This document shows positions 11,166-22,560 of a DNA stretch of 64,000 bases, piece by piece (the stretch's first letter is position 1; the number at the start of each line of letters is the position of its first letter). This stretch comes from Ottelia alismoides (Eukaryota > Streptophyta > Magnoliopsida > Alismatales > Hydrocharitaceae), in the NCBI GenBank assembly GCA_037367405.1, contig JAZKJV010000686.1:780426-844425 (forward strand), in the 5' to 3' direction. The notes beneath the pieces were generated by a model. It did not search any database. It was not told the DNA's origin and saw nothing but the letters and a program-made list of their open reading frames with translations. The translations under genes and the position numbers were made by a program.

Positions 11166-13730
11166 TTGTCTATTTCTCCTACACATTTTTCACTGAGTTC
11201 TTATGAGACTTTTTCCTTCCCAGAGGATTCAAAGATCATGTCAAGAGGGAAGGGACCAATTGAGGACAGAGCTGCAGAGGACAGACAAACCAAGGAGAGA
11301 CACATAGATGGGAGACTCGATCTAGCATCAGACATTACTACGGGGATTCTAAACACATTACAGTAGATGAGCCTACAGATCAGAGATCAGTGTAGAGTCC
11401 AGGATGACTTGAGAGTTGAGAACGATGCACTAAGAGCATGATCGGGTTCTCACCACCACCTGATGTGGTTCCCACTACTTTGAGAGATGAGTATGACCCA
11501 GGAGCCAGGATGTTATACCATTGGATTCGGTTACCATCGAATCAAGGGTTACACGAGCTGAGACTGTCCTTCATTTCTTTGCTTCCCAAGTACTACGAGA
11601 ATGCTACAGAGGAGTCGTTTACCTTTTTTCAACAGTTCGAGATGATTTGGGGTACAACTAGTTATCCAGGAGTTACACAGGAGGTTGTTCGCCTCAAGGC
11701 CTTCCCCTTCGCCTCAACATATAAGGCACTTTACTGGTTGAGTCACTTTGGGAGGGAGATTTCTACATTGGACGATATGAAGTCCACATTCCTACGTAAG
11801 TATTTTCCTCTAGGATGGATGAACATGATAAGGAGTAAGATCTCCAACTTTACATAGCTACCACATGAATCATTCCATGAGGCATGGGATCAATTCAAGG
11901 ATTTGATGGAGAGATGCGCACATCATGAGATCCTTTGAAGGTGCTTGTGCAGAATTACTTTGGAGGACTCCAGCCGGATGTACAAGGCCTAGTGAGTGCC
12001 GCATGTGGAAGCAATTATCTGAATAGGGGTGCCGAGTCAGTTTGGTCCATCTTTGAGGCGATGGAAGAGAATTCACGTGTCATTGATTCCATTCGGGCAT
12101 TCCATAAGGGCCCACAACCACCACACCATAGAGAGCATCAGAAGGTGGGACACGTTTCAGATTCTGAGTTACGATCCCACATGGGATTCGCTAGTGAGAA
12201 GCTTACACTAGTCGATGTGATTCAGAATCAAGTTCAGGATTTACAGCTATTGCAAGAGTTGGAGAAACTGTCATCACTTCCTTAGCAGTTAAGCGATCTG
12301 ACGAAGAAGGTGACTGAGTTGCAGCTTCAATACGAGTTGTCATGCACTCCTTCTTCTACTTCTCAGCATGTTCGGAGATCTTTACCCGCTCGTATCACCT
12401 GTCAGATACAGTTTGTTCAGAGCGAACTGGTACAACCTACAGAGACTCGGCAGATTGATTGGCATGAGGATCTGTCTAATGCAGATTTGAGCTAGATCAC
12501 TAGCCAAGGAGATGTTGATGTTGATTCTCAGGCTAATCTTGAGATCAACGGGATATGGTACTCTCCTGTTCAGCCTTCACAACACTTTACTCATCTGAGC
12601 GTACACCACCACCAACAGGAGCAGTATAGTCATCTGCAGCATGGACATCCACATTTCCAACATCGATAACACCACGCAGAAGCGGTTTCACCAGCATGCA
12701 TATCAGAGACCACATTCTTTTCAGTATCCTGCTACACATTCACAACCACATCATTACCAGCAATAGTAGCAGTCGTCTTTCACACCATAGAGATCTCCTC
12801 AACCTTACTCACCACAGCAGCACACTCATAGGCATGAGAGAGTAGACAACCAGGGACACCATACTAAGTCTGAGATGTCTTTACAGGCCCTGGCACTGAA
12901 CCAGATCATGGACATGTTGAGAACGCTCCAGACAGCACACATGACAGAGATGGAGTAGGTTACCCATCATCTGGATGAGTTAACTGCGCCCAAGACCTCT
13001 CTCCCAACCCAACCTCAGATGAACCTGAACAATAAGAGGAGGCACTCAGATCTGGTAGACACCACTACAGGTACGATCTCTTTCCTGAATTTTTATCTAA
13101 CTTCATTCATCTCAGGAGCGGTAGATCATCACGATCTCTTGATTGAGAGGAGGAGAGGGCACATGATGAGGAGCAAGAGTCGATCCATGATGATGATACC
13201 ATCTTGATGCTGAGGAGGAGGACCACCATGATGATGAGGACCAATGTGATGTCCAGCCTGATGATCAAAGAGAGGGGAGTGATGCCGAGACAGTAGACAT
13301 GGACATAGGTGAGTCAGACGATGACACCACTCCAGACCATGCAGACACTCCCTATGCAGATTTTTCTTCCCCTATTTTAGAGAGTTTTGTACATACTTCT
13401 GAGATTCTAGATGTACATGTTGATTCTGTTTTTGTTGATTTGAATAAACATGTTGATTTTTGTTGTCCCTGAGTTTGTTCCTTTTCTCGATGCCTTGTAT
13501 GGAAAAGTAAAGAAAAATACCAAAAAGAATGATGTTACTCCAGAGACTGAGCAACTATTGAAAGATCACATTTTTTTGAAAATCCCACTCCATGATGCCT
13601 TGGATCACTTCCCTACACTCAAGCAACAATTGAAGAATAGATATACCACACATAGGAAGAAGAGATCAAATACAGAGAAATATGTTTTGATCAAAGCCAC
13701 ATGATGCGCTATTCGGAACAGATTACCTAA
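11166..13730 (+). pseudogene. gag: P1 gag (several stops and frameshifts)
   Basis: Capsid polyprotein. An N-terminal charged segment (11166-11366) is followed by the Retrotrans_gag core: LHELRLSFISLLPKYYENATEE, VVRLKAFPFAS, STFLRKYFPLGW, ESFHEAWDQFKDLMERC and GLVSAACGSNYLNRGAESVW, matching the P2 gag in order. A TAG at 11855-11857 replaces the glutamine seen in P2, and a frameshift near 11930 moves the frame. A coiled-coil-like segment (12210-12340) and a His/Gln-rich region (12560-12900) follow. The C-terminal piece at 13450-13704 (VPFLDALYGKVKKNTKKND, LLKDHIFLKIPLHDALDHFP) is the segment that usually precedes the protease in Athila elements. Confidence 0.85.
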
Positions 13731-14205
13731 GAAGAAGAAGGATTTAGGAGCACATTATGGCAGATGTGAGATTTCACATGCAGCATTCGATTGCACTCTA
13801 TTAGATAACGGTTCTTCCATCAATTTATTACCATCTTATTTACTCGACTAGCTCGAGTTAGGTCCTCTTTACAAATCCCACATGATCCTTCAGTTTGCTG
13901 ATAGATCTGTAAAGAGACATAGAGGCATTTTGAGGAACATTATTGTGACCGTGCAAGGCCTACAGTTCCCAGCGGACTTTAGTGTCCTGAACATGGATTT
14001 CCCTATAGAGTTGCACCTTACCCTGATCATTCTTGGGAGGTCTTTCTTGGTGACCGTGAAGGCCCTCTTCAATTATGATATAGGGAAGGTATCTTTTCAT
14101 GGCGAGGGTGAGAAGGTACATATAGAGATGACAAGAGAATCACACATATCTAGTGCCACGTCTACAGCCAGTTCAGATGCCTTGAGTTCCTTAGCCACCT
14201 GCTAG
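13731..14205 (+). pseudogene. pro: P1 retropepsin-like protease
   Basis: Aspartic protease that would cut the polyprotein. Visible motifs: LLDNGSSINLLP near 13795-13830 (active-site region; Asn replaces the usual Thr/Ser in D-T/S-G), LELGPLYKSHMILQFADRSVKRHRGIL, and the flap/C-terminal block IILGRSFLVTVKALFNYDIGKVSF, equivalent to LGRPFLRTAGA in P2. A TAG at 13849-13851 breaks the frame after the active site. It joins an acidic linker downstream. Confidence 0.85.
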
Positions 14206-14539
14206 GATATCCTAGCAGAGGATGGGTCCGAGACTATAGTTGGCAGTTCTTCTGATGGTACATTATACTTCAGCATGGATGATAATGAGCACATGGAGCA
14301 GATACCCGATGATTTGATTACAGGTATTTCAAATTCTGAGAGAGATTTAGTTTCATTTAGTCGAGTTATTTTCCTATAGTCATTCTGAGGTTGAGCACAA
14401 TAGCGAGTCAGATGATGTTTTAGACATCTTATGTAGTCCGACTCTAGAGCATATTGAAATGGTGGATAATCATATTGCAGACACATCTACCACCAACACA
14501 GATCCCATTACACATACGTATAAGGTTACAACCGAGCTA
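14206..14539 (+). pseudogene. P1 acidic linker between protease and RT
   Basis: In-frame remnants are rich in Asp, Glu and Ser (for example DGSETIVGSSSDG, MDDNEHMEQIPDD). A comparable acidic segment follows the protease in P2 and forms the whole C-terminal half of the N1/N2 protein. Stops and frame changes are frequent. I do not know its function. Confidence 0.6.
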
Positions 14540-15620
14540 GATCCTACCTTGCCAGAACTGAAGACTTTTCCACCAAATATGAAGTATGCTTTGCGTGTGG
14601 GTCTACATCGATAATTTCCTATCATTATCGGTGCATCTTTGACCGAAGAGAATGAATCTCGTCTGATGGAGATTCTTGAAAGAAACCGCAAGGCTATTGG
14701 GTGGACTATATCCGATCTCCACAGGATAAATCCGACTTTGTGTTCTCACCATATCTATCTTGATCATGAAAACATACCTTCTAGAGAGTTTCAACACATG
14801 CTGAATCCTATTTTATGAGATTTTGTCAAGAAAAAGATTACAAAATGGTGCGACGCAAGGTTTATTTATCAAATGTCCAACTCTGAATGGGTTAGACAAT
14901 TACATGTTGTCCCGAAGAAGCCGGGAATTCATATGATTAAGAATGAGAGTGGATGGGAGATTCCAAAAAGAGTAACCACGTCATGGAGGGTTTGCATTGA
15001 TTGCAAGAAATTGAATGTCATGACGAAGAAGGACCACTTCTCTTTGCCTTTTATTGACCAGGTCATAGAGAGGTTGGTAAGGAAGGAGTACTTCTATTTC
15101 CTTGACAGTTACTTCTGATACAACTAGGTTACTATTGCTCCTGAAGATCGGGAGAAGACTACTTTTACATGTCCCTTTGGTACATATGCTTTTAGATAGA
15201 TGCCCTTTGGATTGTGTAATGCCCTTCTACATTCCAGAGGTGCATGCTTGCCATTTTTGCAGACATGGTTACTGATTTTCTTGAGGTCTTTATGGATGAT
15301 TTTTCTATCTATGATGAGTCCTTTGATGATTGTTTAGCACAACTAGACCAGGTTCTTCATGAATGATGTGAGGTAGATCTCATTTTATCTTGGGAAAAGA
15401 GCTATTTTATGGTTACAAACATAATTGTGTTGGGGCATGTCATCTCCAAGAGAGGCATGGAGGATAACCTAGCCAAGGTGGATGTCATCAAGTGTCTCGA
15501 TCCACCATCCAACATCAATTAGTTATGGTCTTTCTAGGGCATGTTGGCTTCTATAAACGGTTTATCCAGGATTTTTATAAGATTGCCTGACCGTTAACTG
15601 AATTATTAAGCAGTGACATC
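14540..15620 (+). pseudogene. pol (RT): P1 reverse transcriptase
   Basis: RT would copy element RNA into DNA. Seen in order: the pre-RT segment with ERNRKAIGWTISDLHRI, then WVRQLHVVPKKPG, WRVCIDCKKLNVMTKKDHF, LPFIDQVIERL, TIAPEDREKTTFTCPFGTYAF, MPFGLCNA and, in another frame, the catalytic FMDDF near 15290-15305, then VLGHVISKRG. Breaks include TGA at 15116-15118, TAG at 15125-15127 (a Gln in related elements) and TAG at 15197-15199, plus a frameshift near 15225. The Athila-type wording of the motifs supports the lineage call. Confidence 0.9.
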
Positions 15621-16260
15621 GAGTTCATGTTAAATGACAAATGTCTTAGTATCTTCCTCATGTTGAAAGAGAAGATTATCAATGCTCATGTCCTACAACG
15701 ACCTGATTGGTCTCTTCCCTCTGAAATCATGACGGATGCTTTAGATTTTGCAGTCAGAGCTGTATTAGGATAGAGGAGGAATGGATTCCTGTTGCTATCC
15801 ACTATGCCGGCCGAACTTTAAATGATGCTCAACACAATTATACAATGACAGAGAAAGAGATGCTGACAATGGTATTCACATTGGATAAATTCAGATCAAA
15901 TCTTATTGGCTCAAAGATTACAATTTTCATGGATCATTCAGCAATCAGATATTTAATGGAGAAGAAGGATGCCAAGGCATGCCTTCTTAGATGGATTCTC
16001 TTACTTCGGGAGTTTAATTTGGATATTAGGGATAAACCTAGGGTAAAGAATGTGGTAGTTGATCACCTCTCCCGATTACAGATAGAGCAACCTTCAGATG
16101 AGTACGTGCTAGAGATTGTAGAGAGATTTCCAGATGAGAGTATCTTTGCAGTTTTAGAGCTTCCATGGTATGCAGATATAGTGAACCTTTCTATTTACAT
16201 AGAAGAGTCCACAGGGTTGTCTGAAGGACCGAGTCGACAGGCTAGTTTCCGAGGCACAAT
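15621..16260 (+). pseudogene. pol (RH): P1 RNase H
   Basis: RNase H degrades the RNA strand of the hybrid during reverse transcription. Visible residues: Asp in EIMTDALDF (about 15730), Glu in MTEKEMLTMVFTLDKFR and Asp in IFMDHSAIRYLMEKKDAK, then LLRWILLLREFNLDIRDK, the normal end of the domain. The 15845-16279 part is an open stretch of 144 codons that runs on into the linker to integrase. The N-terminal part is frameshifted. Confidence 0.88.
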
Positions 16261-17462
16261 ATTACCATTGGGAGGATAAAAATTCTTTTTCGTGAGGGAC
16301 CGGATTGTGTTTACGTGAGATGCATTCCTCGGGAGGAATACAATAGTGTCCTCACTCTGTGCCCTTCCTTAGAGGCAGGGAGACATCATTCAGGGAAGAT
16401 GATGACGTAGAAGGCACTTCAGCTCAGATTTTGGTGGCCGACTCTTACTAGAGATGCTTGCACATTCGTGAAGAGTTGCCCGGATTGTTAGAGAGCAGTA
16501 GGGACAATTAGTGCTTGAGATGCGATGCCTATGCAACCTGTTATTATTTGCGAGATCTTTGATGCATGGGGTATTGATTTTATGGTACCGTTTCCTTGCA
16601 GCAGTATCTTTGAGTACATTCTTCTCGTTGTGGACTATGTTAGTAGATGGGTGGAGGCTATACCTTCACGAACCGCTAATAGCAGGATAATGTGTAGATT
16701 CCAGAGGGAACATATTATTTCATGGTTCAGTATTCCACGTATTCTCATTTCTGATGGGGGTAGCCACTTCATTAATAAGGAGGTGAAAAAACTAGTGAAG
16801 AACTATGGCATTAATCATATAGTAGCTTCTCCTTGCCACCCATAACGAACGACATGGCTTAAGTTTCAAATAGGGAGGTGAAATCCATTCTTCAAAAATT
16901 AGTACGATCGGATAGGAAGAACTGGTCACAGCTTCTAGACCAGGTTCTTTGGGCTTATCGTACTGCATATAAGACTCCCTTAGATACTTCACCCTTCAGA
17001 CTGGTTTATGGGAAGCCATGCCATTTGCCCGTAGAGATCATGCACAAATCTGAATGGACTATCAGAGAGATTTCACTTGATATGCAGAAAGTAGGAACCA
17101 ATAGGAAAATGGATCTGAATGCGCTAGTAGAGATTCGAAATCAAGCATACGAGAACACTGTCATTTATAAGGACAAAGTGAGGAGATGGCATGATAGATA
17201 TATTCGACACAAGATCTTTGTTCCTGGTCAAAAAGTATGGTTGTTCAATGCGCAATTGAAATTTTTTCCTGGCAAATTGAAGAGCAAGTGGGAAAGATCG
17301 TAAATAGTCAGAATGGTAGACAACAATGGAAGCATTGCTATATCAGATGTGTCACCTAGTGCAGAGCCATTCGTGATGAATGGAAAAATGCTGAAGCACT
17401 TCTTAGAGACTACTAATCATCTGGCCCATGTTGAGGTGATCTACTTTGTACAGGATGCATGA
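16261..17462 (+). pseudogene. pol (IN): P1 integrase
   Basis: Zinc-finger region: HH at about 16384 and CPDC, where a TAG (16489-16491) replaces the Gln of CQR seen in the duplicated copies. The core has WGIDFMVPFP (first Asp), ISDGGSHF (second Asp) and, after a frameshift near 16845, SNREVKSILQKL (Glu). Then come LWAYRTAYKTPLDTSPFRLVYGKPCHLPVE and the C-terminal FVPGQKVWLFNAQ / FPGKLKSKW block. A TAA at 17301-17303 interrupts the tail, which continues in frame to 17462 (MVDNNGSIAISDVSP). Homologous to the E1 integrase throughout. Confidence 0.9.
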
Positions 17463-17583
17463 CTACTCTTCCACTTCATTTTATCCTGTACAGAGACATG
17501 TGAGCCTTTCGGTTTTCTGGAGTAGACCACCTCTATATTCTTCGTAGACCACAATCATCCCCATTTTTTGCTCATCTTATATG
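17463..17583 (+). other. P1 spacer after integrase
   Basis: Short non-coding stretch before the hairpin array. It contains no frame that could be an env-like gene. Confidence 0.5.
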
Positions 17584-18006
17584 CTTAGGATACCGGATCC
17601 TAAGTATGGGGGGTTGATTTTCCATTGATTTGCGTCTTTTGATTTTTGTTATTTTTTACTTTTCTTTTGTTTTCTTTTTTTTTACACTAATCACTGGACC
17701 CTAAATTTTGGCCACGTTATTTTCTATACTTAAGATGCCTTATCCTAAGTATAGGGAGGACCGAGTGATTCCGTTGATTTCGTTTTTCTTTCTCCTTTTG
17801 TTCCTTCATTTGTATATTCCTTTTGATAAGTCACCTCATTTTTGTCTCCCATTATACTTACGATGACCTGATCGAAAGTATAAGAGGGGTCAACTGACTT
17901 CTATTCTTTTATTCTTTTTCACCCACTTTTACTTAGCACGAGTTATGTCCTCCCTTTTCTCTTTTAACGCTATGAGGACATAACACAAGCTAAGTATAAG
18001 GGGGTA
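17584..18006 (+). repeat. P1 array of four hairpin/PPT modules
   Basis: Four inverted repeats spaced by T-rich sequence: 17584-17604 (CTTAGGAT/ATCCTAAG, then TATGGGGGG); 17724-17760 (CTATACTTA...TAAGTATAG, then GGAGGA); 17852-17889 (TTATACTT...AAGTATAA, then GAGGGG); and a long one at about 17929-18006 (ACTTAGC...GCTAAGT with internal TTATGTCCTC/GAGGACATAA, then TATAAGGGGG). Each 3' arm plus G-run resembles the true PPT (TTAAGTATATGGGG) at 19608-19622. Confidence 0.85.
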
Positions 18007-19586
18007 CTTATATATTGTATATATACTTGCGTTCATAACTCGTACTTCTATGTATTTTCTATATCTATAAAATCCATAATAAGTGGGCAAGGTTTAATTT
18101 AATATATATATATATATAATCCTTGTAAATAAGTAAAATACGTCAAAACTACTTATTTAAAATTCTTAATTTAAAATATGTATTTAAAATATGTACTTAA
18201 AATGTATCTAAAATATGTATAATACTTATTTAAAATCCTATTTATTAAAATTTGTGCAAAATTCATTTAATTCTTGTAAAATTATTTGTATATAAAATTT
18301 GTAAAATACATTAGTTATTTAATCCAAATAAAATATGGGTAATTGATCTTGTAAAATCCTTGTACATAAACTTGTTTATAAAATTTAAAAAATCCATAAA
18401 AATAGAAAGTCCTAAAATTCATAAAAATTACAAAATCCTTAAAATCCACAAAAATAAGTAAAATTCAGAAAATATACTTCACAAGAACATGGTTGCATTT
18501 ACATTAGCATTTTTCAGAATAAGTTTGATTTCTAGAATTAAAGATTGGGAACAGACTAAAGGATGGAGCTTGATTATGACCTTTAACTTTCATTGTAAGG
18601 AGCCTAGTTAGGAACTGAAATTTAGAATCTTCAGATGTTCGAATTAAATATTTGAGTTCCATGAGACCATTATTGGGAAGTTTACATAAACGTGCCTAAG
18701 TAGATCACTTGGTGTCATTCGTTCAATTGTTCGTCAGTGAACCAATTTTGGACACATGCACTTTGCACTTAACTCGACTTGCATGGGGTTGCGAAAGGCA
18801 TTCCATTTTAGTGGTGCATTTTAATCCTTGTCTAGCGGCATGGATGTCTAAAGACAGGAGAGATTAGGGTTGAAATAACGCTTCGGATGAGGGAAGGATC
18901 TGCTGGCACAATTTTTCCAAGACCTCGAAAAATAGATGGAATGGAATGATGCTATATCCGTCGAGGGAACAAAAAGATTGATGCAGTGCAAGAGATATTA
19001 CAAAGCCAATTCAAAGAAGAAGCCACCAAATACAAATATGACTACAATGTTCCAAGCTTCCATGAAGAAGACTGCACATCTTAGAAGACTTATCTACACG
19101 AGCTAGGCTTCACAAGGAGATGCATCTACACTGGTCACACTCCAATTCTCTTCTCATTCTTCTACTTTCTCTCTCTATTCTATTGTGGATACAACACGAC
19201 CTGACCTTAGAAGGGAATACCCCCTCCTCGAGGAAAGAATAGCTAGATGAGGTCCAGTAAGAGTGTATTATATGGATGGGAGGTTTCTTTGCTTCTTTAA
19301 GCAGGAGGAGCTAACATAATTCACACACAATACCGATTGAATTCAAAGTTGATAGAGTTAACAATATGGATAAGTGGATCTGAGCTGGTTGTCGAGGTGA
19401 ACCTAAATAAGGATTTATGGAACTTGAGAACTGCTGAGATTAAATTCCTAATCCTAGTTAAGGCTCCGATAAAATGCTTGTTTTAGGCCCAACTAAGCTC
19501 TATCCTTTGTCTGTTTTCATGAATTGGTTTGGGATAACAAATTCATTCTAACTTTCTTTCTTTTTCCCTTATTTTTTAAATAAACG
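18007..19586 (+). other. P1 3' untranslated region
   Basis: AT-rich, non-coding, with an (AT) run at 18101-18118 and no gene. Blocks near 19200-19270 match the E1 3' UTR, which supports common descent of the two families. Confidence 0.65.
18101..18118. repeat. (AT)n microsatellite
   Basis: Run of alternating A and T within the P1 3' UTR. Confidence 0.9.
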
Positions 19587-19623
19587 TTTGCTAAGGGACT
19601 AGCAAAGTTTAAGTATATGGGGT
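19587..19623 (+). promoter_or_regulatory. P1 hairpin and polypurine tract
   Basis: Perfect 7-bp stem TTTGCTA/TAGCAAA with loop AGGGAC at 19587-19606, followed by GTTTAAGTATATGGGGT and the LTR start. This is the plus-strand priming site. Compared with E1, the stem closing pair is A-T instead of C-G. Confidence 0.85.
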
Positions 19624-22544
19624 TGATGAATCCATGAGTCATTAACATTCTTTCTCCATTTTGTCTTAAAACCCTTAACAAATACATGTAAATATTCACT
19701 AATTTCCATATCCTAACAAAATCATATTCTTGAATAAAAATGCATTTTTCTTCATCAAAATCATGTAAATAAGTAAAATAATAAAAATAAAGAAAACAAA
19801 AAGAGGCACATTGTAAATATGTATATATGTACAATATGACTCATAAAACATATATATAGCTGAAAGATATATTTATAGCCTAACCCCTGAGACCAAGTCA
19901 ACAAGAATTGGTCGACAAACAAATAAGTAGGGAGAGATAAGGAAAGAAAGCAATAAAAATATTTAATTATTCACTTTATACACTCTTCATTACCTGTCAA
20001 ATAAATATCAAATCTTCATTGATTTTTAATTAATTCATATGAAATATTTTTCACCAAACTCTTTTTACAATTATTAGTAAAAATGTAAAGGAAAAATAAA
20101 AATAATTTAAAAATAATATAAGGTAAATATGCCCAGAAATCCAACTTTTAAATTGTCAACTTCTCAACATCCGAACATCATAACTTTCTCATACGAACTC
20201 CAATTTCATCTACTCACCTTTAAAGTTCATTAAATAATATTATCTAACTAATGAAGGTGATTTCAATAAAATCGGAATCTGTTTGCAAAAAGTCGTTTTT
20301 GGGACCTAATGACAACGTGGTTTCTGGGCTATTTATTTTATCTAGAACACATTATTTATAGTTTTAATGATTTTATAATTTTTAATTATTTTATTGACTT
20401 ATTTTTTAACCATGATTTATTTAAAATTTTATTTGACTTCATTATATTTTTAAATAAATCAAAAACACTATTTTATAGACAAAATTGAACTGTGTAATTT
20501 ATACCTGTATTTATTAATATATTTAAATTAACTTTTTAAAATCCACAAAAATTCACATATATTCTATTTATTATTCTAATAATTAATAAAGAATAAAAAT
20601 AAGATATTATTTATTAATTTATTAAATAAAAAATCAAATACATATTTATCAAGTCGTGTTTATACCTATTTATTAATATAATATTTATATATCTCAAATT
20701 ATTTATATTTATTAGAACTAATTATTTCATAATTTAGATAAATTAATTATTTATATTTTTTAATTTTATACATATTTAAAATAATGTCATTTATTATTTA
20801 TTGTCAAATTTATACTATAATTTCGCCATTTGGCCATGTGTCAGCACCTGGTTCATCTTCCTCAAGAATTAACGCTGTTGTAGATTGTTCCAACACCCCT
20901 ACTTCAACAAATTTCTCCTGTTTCCTTGTTCATCCTAAATTGCATCTAATACCATCAATTCTCTCCATCTAACAACATGCATCCTCGCCAACCCTTGATC
21001 CTAATCCATGTTCCCGTCGATTTCTCTATAAATCATCTCATAGTTGGCTCAAACCAACTAACTTCTCCCATGTACAGAACTAATTGGCCGACTCCTCTCC
21101 TTCCTCACTTCATTTCGGCCACCTCCTGTGATGACAGTGCCAAGGCAAGCGTCTATGTGGAAGTATGATCGTTAGTGGAGAGTTCCAAGGCGATGCTACC
21201 TTGCATCACGACCATCACCGTCGTGTAGAGCTCCAGGACCACCGTTCGTCGAGGAAAGACCATAGAGTTATACACTCCCTTTTCCAGGTGATTTCATCCA
21301 TTCCCCTTTCCTTTTTCCCTCGATTTCATCGCCTAATTAGTTTAGATAATCACATCATTAGGTAGATTAATCACAATTCGTTAGTTCGTGATTCAATTTC
21401 ACCTCAAATTGCATTCAAATCATGTCCAATTTTGTCTGATATACCAATGTTCTGGAAACATTTTGAACTTGCAAACACCCTTATATTGTGGCCAATTTAT
21501 TCGTAAATCGAGCAACAACGAATTCTTGTAGGTGCCTAACAACTACTGGAGCTTCATCTCAACATCTGGAGCTATACTTCTTGCGAGAAGATCAAACAGA
21601 AGCGCATGATCTACGCAATCATTTTTATTTACAAGTATCCAAACCCTAGCCAGTGAGCTTGCTTGGAGTGTCTCCGACTCCCTCCCTCAGTGGGTGTGCT
21701 CGAGAGGGTGAGGAGCACCATCTCGAGTACACCATCTCCGTTCAGCTACCACCATTGATCATCATAGGTCGTTAGGAATCCAAGATCCGCTGTAGCTTCT
21801 CCAATTTGGGGAAGAACCGCAAAAGAACACTCGCGTAGCAGTCAGCTGATGCATGTCCAAAGCCAATGGTCTAGATCACAGCTCATCATCTGATCCAGGT
21901 CGCCCATTGTGAATCGATTGAAATTTTGCAACATAAGTTGATGCAACTCCAGAAATTCCTACCAGCTTCAAAAGTTTCCAGATATTGCATTTAGGTCCAT
22001 GCATAGGGTCCTAAATGTTATAAAACCTGTTTTCTTTTCATTTCAGTCCCTGCCAGGGACCTAACTGCGAACTACTTTTTTTATTTTTGTACGCATGTTC
22101 CCCTGTATACATAGTGAATTTTAGACACCTTTTTGATGTCATTTTTAATCAATTTTTCTAGGGTAGTTACACAACTACGCTAGCAAGGTTTTATTATTTT
22201 TGTTGAGATTTTTCATTGCCTATTTTTCTTATTTTGATTTTTTTTCTAGATTCACATCCGTTTTGAGGACTTTTCTTTCTTTCTTCAAGAAGAGAAAAAA
22301 ATCACAAAAATATTTCTTTTTCCCAAAAATCAAAGTATATTTATTCAACCTCCTTGTGTTCGATCCAGGGAAACTTATCTGGAAAATAATTATTTTAAGA
22401 CAAAATAGGAGAGAAATCTTTTTCATTCTCTTTCTCTCTCTCTCCTATTTTATTGATTTTTTGTTTGATTAGTCAGTGTTTTGTTTGGAGCGAATCCTCT
22501 ACATTGACACTGACATCTTATCGCTCCCAAAACCCTAGTTATCA
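19624..22544 (+). repeat. P1 3' LTR (family alpha, 2.9 kb)
   Basis: Starts TGATGAATCCATGAGTCATTA right after the PPT and ends CTAGTTATCA at 22544. It contains a TATA box at 21027, a donor-like CAG/GTGATT at 21288, and a U5 motif GTGTTCGATCCAGGG at 22356-22370. Short frames such as 20784-21365 are not conserved as proteins. Just after the end lies AAATGGCACTGTTGCC, a PBS remnant, so this LTR too was once the 5' LTR of a following copy. Confidence 0.88.
21027..21033 (+). promoter_or_regulatory. Alpha LTR TATA box
   Basis: TATAAAT in context CTCTATAAATCATC, mid-LTR. The same site is conserved in the two inverted alpha copies (about 23707-23713 and 32657-32663, minus strand). A donor-like CAG/GTGATT lies about 260 bases downstream. 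Confidence 0.65.
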
Positions 22545-22547
22545 AAA

Positions 22548-22560
22548 TGGCACTGTTGCC
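22548..22560 (+). other. Truncated PBS after P1 LTR
   Basis: TGGCACTGTTGCC, three bases after the LTR end, matches the first 13 bases of the tRNA-Asp PBS with one or two changes. It is cut off at the inversion junction. Confidence 0.65.

Larger units (their letters stand above)
9533..22544 (+). mobile_element. P1: Athila-lineage element, near complete but decayed
   Basis: The most complete autonomous copy in the window, in order: LTR tail, PBS, leader, gag, protease, RT, RNase H, integrase, hairpin/PPT array, 3' UTR, hairpin plus PPT, full 3' LTR of 2.9 kb. The order PR-RT-RH-IN is that of Ty3/gypsy. Many TAG stops and several frameshifts rule out activity. There is no env-like frame between integrase and LTR, although 2.2 kb is available. 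The 5' LTR is cut to 111 bases, so the two LTRs cannot be compared for dating. Confidence 0.9.

Noticed and set aside
19517..19834. 105-codon minus-strand frame across the P1 PPT and LTR start
   Set aside because: It crosses the internal/LTR boundary and reads the PPT hairpin backwards; no similarity to a gene.
22356..22370. Internal tRNA or SINE promoter from the T-arm-like motif
   Set aside because: No A box or cloverleaf could be found around it, and the motif sits at a fixed place in the LTR U5.
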